Positions 9,058 to 13,611 of a DNA stretch of 13,611 bases are shown one piece after another. Made by a program: the position numbers and the translations under genes. This DNA is from Phoronis ovalis (Eukaryota; Phoronida; Phoronidae). The DNA lies in contig JAOXYB010037229.1 in NCBI GenBank assembly GCA_028565635.1, positions 1-13,611 of the forward strand, given 5' to 3'. Below the pieces are notes generated by a model that was not told the DNA's origin, did not search any database, and saw only the letters and a program-made list of their open reading frames with translations. The stretch's first letter is position 1; every line of letters begins with the position of its first letter.

Positions 9058-9780
9058 ATCAAGCCACTGGTAAAATCACTTCACTAAACCGAGGAAATAT
9101 TTAGCATCCACTATGGTTATATATATTGAACTACACAGATTGCATCGAATACTACATTTAAAAAAGTGGTTTGCGATTGATTTTACAGTCCTACATTTTT
9201 ACATGCGTCATACGATTTAGCATAAAGAGTTACTACGTAGTTTAAGGATGCATGATATACATTCGTGTATGTAATCAAAAGATTTGTCGTATGACACAGG
9301 CAAAGTATCTATATGATGATCATGAAGTTGTCATAAACTCAGGAAAAGAACATTACATACTGTTACTTTTGATATATACCAAGCACAAAATGCTGAGCAA
9401 TTTTTTATTAATATTTCTTTAATGGGTCAATATAGAATTATATTTTGTGGTTATATTACGTAATCAATATCCTATTTAATGCAAGAAAAAATTCAGGCAC
9501 ACCTCCCGAAAACGTTCATTGAAAAACGAAGTTTTGTCAAATGACAATTTCAGCAATCCCATCTTTGAAATCACATTAGGAATTTTGCAAAGATGTTGAA
9601 AATGATGTTATTGTATGCACACACAGTCGAATTTACACACATTTGTACAGAATGTTAGACGCGCTTTATTGTTAATTCTATGAACTTTAGCAATTTCCAA
9701 TAAAAATCATGTTATTGTAAGTAACTTTTGTACCTTCCTGCTGCACAAAAACATTCCCTACATCTGTTTCTCGCATTGCA
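9058..9780. other. 3' UTR and intergenic sequence
   Basis: Follows the P450 stop; no gene or repeat recognised apart from the candidate poly(A) signal at 9699. Confidence 0.5.
9699..9704 (+). terminator. Candidate poly(A) signal of the P450 gene
   Basis: First canonical AATAAA after the stop codon that I can find, about 640 bp downstream. A variant signal closer to the stop could be used instead. Confidence 0.3.
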
Positions 9781-9784
9781 TACC

Positions 9785-10040
9785 AGCAGAGGGCTTGCTG
9801 TTTTGTGGGGGGGGGGGATATTGTCCATCGTTTCCATTCATGTCTGGCTAGCTTATGGTGATTTGTCAAGTCTGTCAGAGCGTTTGTTTAAGTGCCATAG
9901 CTGACGGAATGTTACCACAACATGTCGATACAATGTATTTGGTGATAAGTATGCATTCATTCCTGGTTTGTTACAGTGTTGACTTAAAGAGATCTCCAAG
10001 GGCATGTGGCATCGCAAATCAATTACCCCTATATTAATCA
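9785..10040 (+). repeat. Diverged repeat downstream of the P450 gene (partner at 4125-4360)
   Basis: Same block order as the intron 1 copy, beginning with GGCTTGCTG and an 11-base G-run (9807-9817), then ATTCATGTC, CATGTCGATA, CATTCCTGGTTTG and GACTTAAAGA. The short open frames here have no recognisable product. Confidence 0.6.
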
Positions 10041-10255
10041 GTTTTCTTGGTCGTCAAAGTATCTGATGGATTCCAACAGTTCTCGTTTGTTGAAAATTTG
10101 ACCAGTCGGCTATTTTCCGGGTAATTGCACGAAATTCCTAGCATCATGCTATATCAACTGCTTTAAATTTCTTTAAATTTACCAAATGTATGCGTACTAG
10201 ATAGACTCATTATTTTAATACGGTTTATTTTATTTAAAAAATGCTATCCTTTCAG

Positions 10256-10371
10256 AAGTTAGTCCCTATCACTGGTTTACAAAAACAGTTCAAGAAAGAG
10301 ATTGCTGAATTGTCATTTTTGAATTTCTACCCAACAAATCTTGATTTCAAAGCAATTGAGGTGTGCTACTA
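10256..10371 (+). other. Isolated exon-like open stretch, function unknown
   Basis: A 116-bp stretch with one open frame (begins KLVPITGLQKQFKKE, about 38 residues), preceded by a good acceptor (TATCCTTTCAG) and followed by a perfect donor GTAAGT at 10372. Read without splicing it ends at TAG 10370-10372. I recognise no family and see no partner exon nearby. It could be an exon of a gene outside the window, a non-coding RNA exon, a pseudogene remnant, or chance. Confidence 0.25.
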
Positions 10372-10551
10372 GTAAGTTATAAAACAAAACTTTTTTTAAT
10401 TTTTTTAAAATTTTCTTTTGTATAAAGAATTTTTATCCAAGATTTAGGTGTTATAGACGTCTAATTATAATGTATGTATCTAAAACAAGTACATAAAATA
10501 AACCAATGTAATAAGAAAAGACATTTAAATTTAGGAGTATGATATAAGCAT

Positions 10552-10658
10552 GTCTCCGTGGAGCAATGAATAGCGGATCGGACTTCTATTGGTTAACTAG
10601 TCAGACAGTCAGAAGTTAAGGTTATTCGGGGCTGTGGGTTCGAGTCCCACCAGAGATG
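10552..10658 (+). pseudogene. Decayed tRNA-Arg(UCU) copy
   Basis: Same layout as the intact gene 409 bp downstream: acceptor GTCTCCG, CTTCTA with the anticodon sequence, an intron, GTGGGTTCGAGTCCCAC, and a T-rich tail. The D stem reads GAGC against GCGG, with two mismatches, and one of the two conserved loop guanines is changed. The acceptor also has an A-C mismatch (CAGAGAT at the 3' side). The T arm and B box are perfect. It is probably a non-functional tandem duplicate, although low-level transcription is possible. Confidence 0.82.
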
Positions 10659-10750
10659 TTTATTTTATATTTTAACCATGCTTAAATTTCTTACATGCCG
10701 AAGAGGTATCATGCCGGAAGCGGAATGCATATCATGGAACTGGGGCAAGA

Positions 10751-10803
10751 TTATATATACTGATTGGTTCGCAAAGACAAGTTGAATCGTGAAGTTTAAA
10801 ACA
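10751..10803 (+). repeat. Left arm of the inverted repeat around the intact tRNA unit
   Basis: Contains TACTGATTGGTTCG and ends AGTTTAAAACA. It matches the reverse complement of 11101-11152 over about 50 bp, with a perfect core ATACTGATTGGTTCGC. Confidence 0.8.
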
Positions 10804-10960
10804 AGGCTATTTTAGATTTCTTTTGTATAGATAATTTTTTTCTGGAATTGGGTGTTATAGACGTTTATACATATAATGTTTATTTGAAAGAACACGCAAA
10901 ACAAATCAGCAACACAATATCAATAAACATTAAGTTTAGATGCATGGGCAATATAAACAA

Positions 10961-11080
10961 GTCTCCGTGGCGCAATGGATAGCGCGTCGGACTTCTATTG
11001 GTTGAATTGTCAGACTACTATATAAGTCAGTTAGTCAGAAGGGTATTCGGAGGCTGTGGGTTCGAGTCCCACCGGAGACG
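10961..11080 (+). tRNA. tRNA-Arg (anticodon UCU) with a 47-nt intron
   Basis: Carries arginine to AGA codons (and AGG by wobble). A full cloverleaf can be drawn: acceptor GTCTCCG/CGGAGAC with discriminator G, D stem GCGC/GCGC, anticodon stem TCGGA/TTCGG, T arm GTGGG-TTCGAGT-CCCAC, and a variable loop of five. The anticodon TCT is at 10994-10996. The intron (10998-11044) follows position 37, the canonical nuclear site, and its AGAAG (11037-11041) can pair with CTTCT across the anticodon, as expected for the splicing endonuclease substrate. The mature product is 73 nt before CCA. The A box TGGCGCAATGG and B box GGTTCGAGTCC are intact, and a TTTT pol III terminator follows at 11085. Confidence 0.93.
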
Positions 11081-11100
11081 TTTATTTTATTATTCTGCGG

Positions 11101-11152
11101 TGTTTAAACTTTATGATTAAAGTTGCGTGGCGAACCAATCAGTATGTACAAT
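11101..11152 (-). repeat. Right arm of the inverted repeat around the intact tRNA unit
   Basis: Contains GCGAACCAATCAGTAT, the exact complement of the core of the left arm. It begins 20 bp after the tRNA gene. The two arms enclose about 300 bp holding only the tRNA and its 5' flank. Confidence 0.8.
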
Positions 11153-12046
11153 TTTTCATATAATACCTCTATTATTCTATATATTAAAAACGGGATGTAT
11201 GTCATTTTTTCTAGTAAATGTTTGCATGAAAACACAACTGCAAGTAGCCACGGGCTATATTATTCAGGACTGCCTATCAATCGTAAACACTAACAGTAAT
11301 CCTCGTCCACGCATACTTTTTCTTCAATTCCGCGTGCTTGGACCTGTCTGGGAAGGGGGCACTACTCCGCTGTTAGTTCTGAACACGCACAAATTGAATT
11401 GTTGGCAACATGAACAGATTACAGGGCATACAATACAGTTTAAAATAGTTTTAAAAACCTTTAAACATTTCAAGGGATCGTCTTTATTTCTTTAAACATT
11501 GCAATCCAAATGCAAAAGAGAATGCCAGATGGTTTATGAGGACAGAACAAACTGTCGTTTTTTAATGAATGTACTCTCATGCGCAAACAACAGATAAAAA
11601 ACATATGTTTGACTTCGAATTTTACATTACTTACTTGTGGATGAATTACGTTAGAGCGCTGAAAACTGCTTCGTTATTCATTTTCGAAAAACATCATGGT
11701 GGGAACGTTTGAGTTTGCTCTACCAAACACATAGTGCAAACGGTGTATTGTGCTATTTTTTTTAAACAGTGCTGAAACAACCCATTACATGTAATGATAT
11801 AATGGCATAATCTAGAGATAACTGTCTTTGTAAAAATAAAGTAAGAAATACTATAACACCAGCTTTGTTTGTCATATTTTAATCTGAAATACTTTGTATG
11901 AAATTAACTGATGGAAATTCCGTAAATTCAGTATACCCGGAGACTCCACTCCCGAGATAGCACTTGCAGAAAGAACTGTTCGTGATCATTCCAAAGATTT
12001 GGTTAAAAATAACGTACGTAAAGTAAGCTCCAGATTCAACGTAAAG
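11153..12046. other. Intergenic, one open frame of doubtful meaning
   Basis: A frame of 122 codons (11127-11495) starts at a non-ATG codon inside the inverted repeat. Its product has no motif I know, and it is probably chance. The rest is AT-rich and featureless. Confidence 0.4.
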
Positions 12047-12427
12047 TCAGCTCCAATTCAGATTCAAATTTAGATTCAGATTATATTCAGATTCGAAAAA
12101 ATTAAAATGCCCTAAATAACAAGTATTTGATAAAAACAATGACTTTTCACGACTTTTTTGTTTCCACTAATTTTTCCCCAGTGCGAAGGTTTTGAAATAT
12201 TTCCAACGATTGTTTTGAATATATTCACGTTTTTTTTAACAAACAAATGCAGAACCAGAAGACATTGGTTATAAATGAATGTTCATATACTCCTAGAATA
12301 CGCACAAGAAAGCGAAAAAAATATGTTGCCAAGCAAGCAGCAAGATTTCCAGCAATATTGGTCGAAAGGTGCGGCCACAACGTTCGGACTTGGTTTATTT
12401 CGAATCTGAATTTGAATCTGGAGCTGA
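12047..12427. repeat. Inverted-repeat-bounded unit (TCAGCTCCA...CAGATTCGA)
   Basis: The left side (12047-12096) holds TCAGCTCCA, AGATTCAAATT and CAGATTCGA. The right side (12400-12427) is their reverse complement in the mirrored order, with some 20 bp of extra AGATTCA-type repeats on the left. About 300 bp lie between. This resembles a foldback or MITE-like element. Confidence 0.65.
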
Positions 12428-12732
12428 GGATCAGAAAAATGTGTTAGGATCAAAATGTTAAAAAAGTCAATTTTTTGTAAGTCGGTGATCTTCATAAATT
12501 CCACTAAAAATTATTTCTTTGCTGACTCCGACTTTTATGGAAACGCGTCTTTTTGCAAATTTTCAAAATATTTACTACGATTTTTTAAAAATATTTTCAC
12601 GGATTTTTAGCAAACAAAGACATTAGTTATAAAGAATCTTCATATACTCCTGGAATACTCATAGAAAGCGAAAAAATATGTTGCCAAGCAACAAGATGTC
12701 CAGCAATATTAGTCGAAAAGCGCCTGCAAAAA
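12140..12732 (+). repeat. Two diverged direct repeats, about 357-380 bp apart
   Basis: Unit A (about 12140-12375) and unit B (about 12519-12732) share GACATT-GTTATAAA, TTCATATACTCCT-GAATAC, GAAAGCGAAAAAA, TATGTTGCCAAGCAA, CCAGCAATATT and GTCGAAA in order. Unit A is inside the inverted repeat while unit B is outside it. Short similar peptides (SYTP, FPAILVE or CPAILVE) can be read from both, but frames break, so a decayed coding origin is only a possibility. Confidence 0.75.
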
Positions 12733-13173
12733 TAGAAGCGGTCATGCACGCCCAGGCATTAGATATTACCGAGCACCAACGGATGCACATGTTCAGACTG
12801 CTGTTCGTCCATCATACCGGGTCCATGATGCACAGACGAAGAATAAACAACTACAGTAGTAATTTTATTACAAGCAAGCATTTTAAATTACCTTCACTTT
12901 ATAATATGTATCTAAATTATTATACACGTAGCAGTGTATTATACCATAGAAGTCATTTCTTCATGACAAGTGACTCGAATCTAACGCAACTTGAACTAAT
13001 TAAGTAAGTTAATTTGCTACAACTTCTGCAAGGAAATAACCTAGCTAGCACAGTTATTTTAATAAAACTTTTGCACGGGTATTTAATTAAGTGCATTAAT
13101 ATATTTTTATATTAATATGAAAGCGTCAATTCATGGGAATTTCCGTAAGATTTCCAGTTCCATCCATGCCCTG
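12733..13173. other. 3' side of the second P450, nothing else recognised
   Basis: AT-rich, with a short open frame at 12678-13007 lacking any known motif. A - strand ATTAAA at 13087-13082 could end the transcript of the P450 exon at 13174-13382. Confidence 0.4.
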
Positions 13174-13382
13174 TTAGGATGAGAGTGAATTGAATTTCTT
13201 AGCGATGTCGTAAAGCGTTCCGTTTTCGTAAGATAACGTTAATATGCCTCCTGGGATATCACCGGTTGGTGCTATGGGTATTTCGTACTGGAAGCTATTC
13301 GTTTCGGGACATTCTTCTAGGCGGAAATTCTGCAGAATACGAACAATCACTGCTTTCAACTGAAGAATCACTAAACGCAAGG
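13174..13382 (-). CDS. C-terminal exon of a second cytochrome P450 (clan 3-like)
   Basis: On the - strand an acceptor TTTTGCAG (13390-13383) opens a reading frame of about 69 residues to a TAA at 13174-13176. It begins ALRLVILQLKAVIVRILQNFR, the helix L that directly follows the heme loop in P450s, then EECPET and a beta region with GGILTLSYENG. Helix L followed by CPET is characteristic of clan 3 (CYP3/CYP6/CYP9-like microsomal) enzymes, which would be endoplasmic-reticulum monooxygenases using NADPH-P450 reductase. The exon starts with two bases of a split codon (phase 1 intron). The rest of the gene lies beyond the right edge. The tail of about 45 residues after CPET is long for the clan. 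Clan assignment rests on this short piece. A possible ATTAAA poly(A) signal is on the - strand at 13087-13082. Confidence 0.7.
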
Positions 13383-13505
13383 CTGCAAAATTTCAAAGTA
13401 CTTTTACATTATTTTGTCAAAGAGCATTAATATACAGACATATTCAAGGTTTTATTGAGGGTATGCCATTAATACATAATTGTTTTCCCCATCTAATTAA
13501 GTAAC

Positions 13506-13611
13506 CCCGGGGGGGTACTCAAGATTTTTTGACAACGGGGATGTGCCGCGGAACCCAATCCAAAATTTTAGCTTGTGGTAGCAAACCTAATCCAAATTTT
13601 TTGAAATTTTA
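13506..13611 (+). repeat. Dispersed repeat copy at the window edge (truncated by the edge)
   Basis: Starts CGGGGGGGTACTCAAG, which links it to the element at 1204, and continues with the GGGGATGTGCCGCGG block found at 2741-2870. It therefore joins the two other copies into one family and shows the 2741 copy lacks the GGGTACTCAAG end. Confidence 0.85.

Larger units (their letters stand above)
10411..11115 (+). repeat. Diverged tandem duplication carrying the two tRNA-Arg copies
   Basis: The two units start near 10411 and 10815. Each opens with a TTTCTTTTGTAT block, then GGTGTTATAGACGT (about 10447 and 10851), about 100 bp of weaker similarity, the tRNA, and GTTTATTTTAT after it. The shared 5' flank shows this was a segmental duplication, not separate insertions of a tRNA-derived retroposon. 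Confidence 0.75.

Noticed and set aside
10552-10658. Reading the upstream tRNA copy as a tRNA-derived SINE
   Set aside because: The similarity to the downstream copy extends about 140 bp upstream of the tRNA, and there is no 3' poly(A) or simple-repeat tail, which fits segmental duplication better.
11127-11495. 122-codon open frame after the tRNA gene
   Set aside because: Starts at a non-ATG codon inside an inverted repeat arm and shows no known motif. A low-complexity AT-rich region can give such a length by chance.
12678-13007. 109-codon open frame on the + strand
   Set aside because: Its start lies in repeat unit B, the frame is not kept in unit A, and the product is unlike any family I know.

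Overview
This window comes from a bilaterian animal nuclear genome, probably an invertebrate. It is AT-rich, its protein-coding gene is split by GT-AG introns, and it holds a Tc1-like transposon, an intron-containing tRNA gene and several decayed dispersed repeats. The lineage cannot be fixed from the sequence alone. A mitochondrial-clan cytochrome P450 points to Bilateria; a mollusc or another lophotrochozoan is my guess only.

The main gene is a complete cytochrome P450 on the + strand (1941-9057). It has eight exons that join in frame into a 532-residue protein with a basic mitochondrial presequence, the PFDEMPGP linker, the I-helix AGVETTS, the K-helix ExxR, PERW and a heme-binding loop with cysteine 480. 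A TATA box with a plausible start site lies about 110-140 bp upstream of the ATG. Intron 6 carries a 1.35 kb Tc1-like element in the opposite orientation, with recognisable terminal inverted repeats and a frameshifted transposase. At the right end (13174-13382, - strand) is the last coding exon of a second P450. It ends in a CPET motif more like clan 3 than the mitochondrial clan, so the two P450 genes converge tail to tail about 4.1 kb apart.

The space between them holds a tRNA-Arg(UCU) gene with a 47-nt intron (10961-11080) and, about 409 bp upstream, a decayed copy of the same tRNA and its flanks (10552-10658). About 50 bp of inverted repeat brackets the intact copy. There is also one isolated exon-like open stretch (10256-10371) with good splice signals that belongs to no recognised gene. 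Repeats make up much of the rest: a two-unit tandem array at the left end (147-665), three copies of a GGGGGTACTCAAG-type element (1204, 2741, 13506), a diverged repeat pair in intron 1 and downstream of the gene (about 4125 and 9785), an 8-bp minisatellite (3603-3650), and a composite of inverted and direct repeats (12047-12732).

I found no new multi-gene system. The most unusual items are the tRNA duplication inside inverted repeats, the pair of convergent P450s from apparently different clans, the lysine in the heme loop, and the composite repeat at 12.0-12.7 kb.
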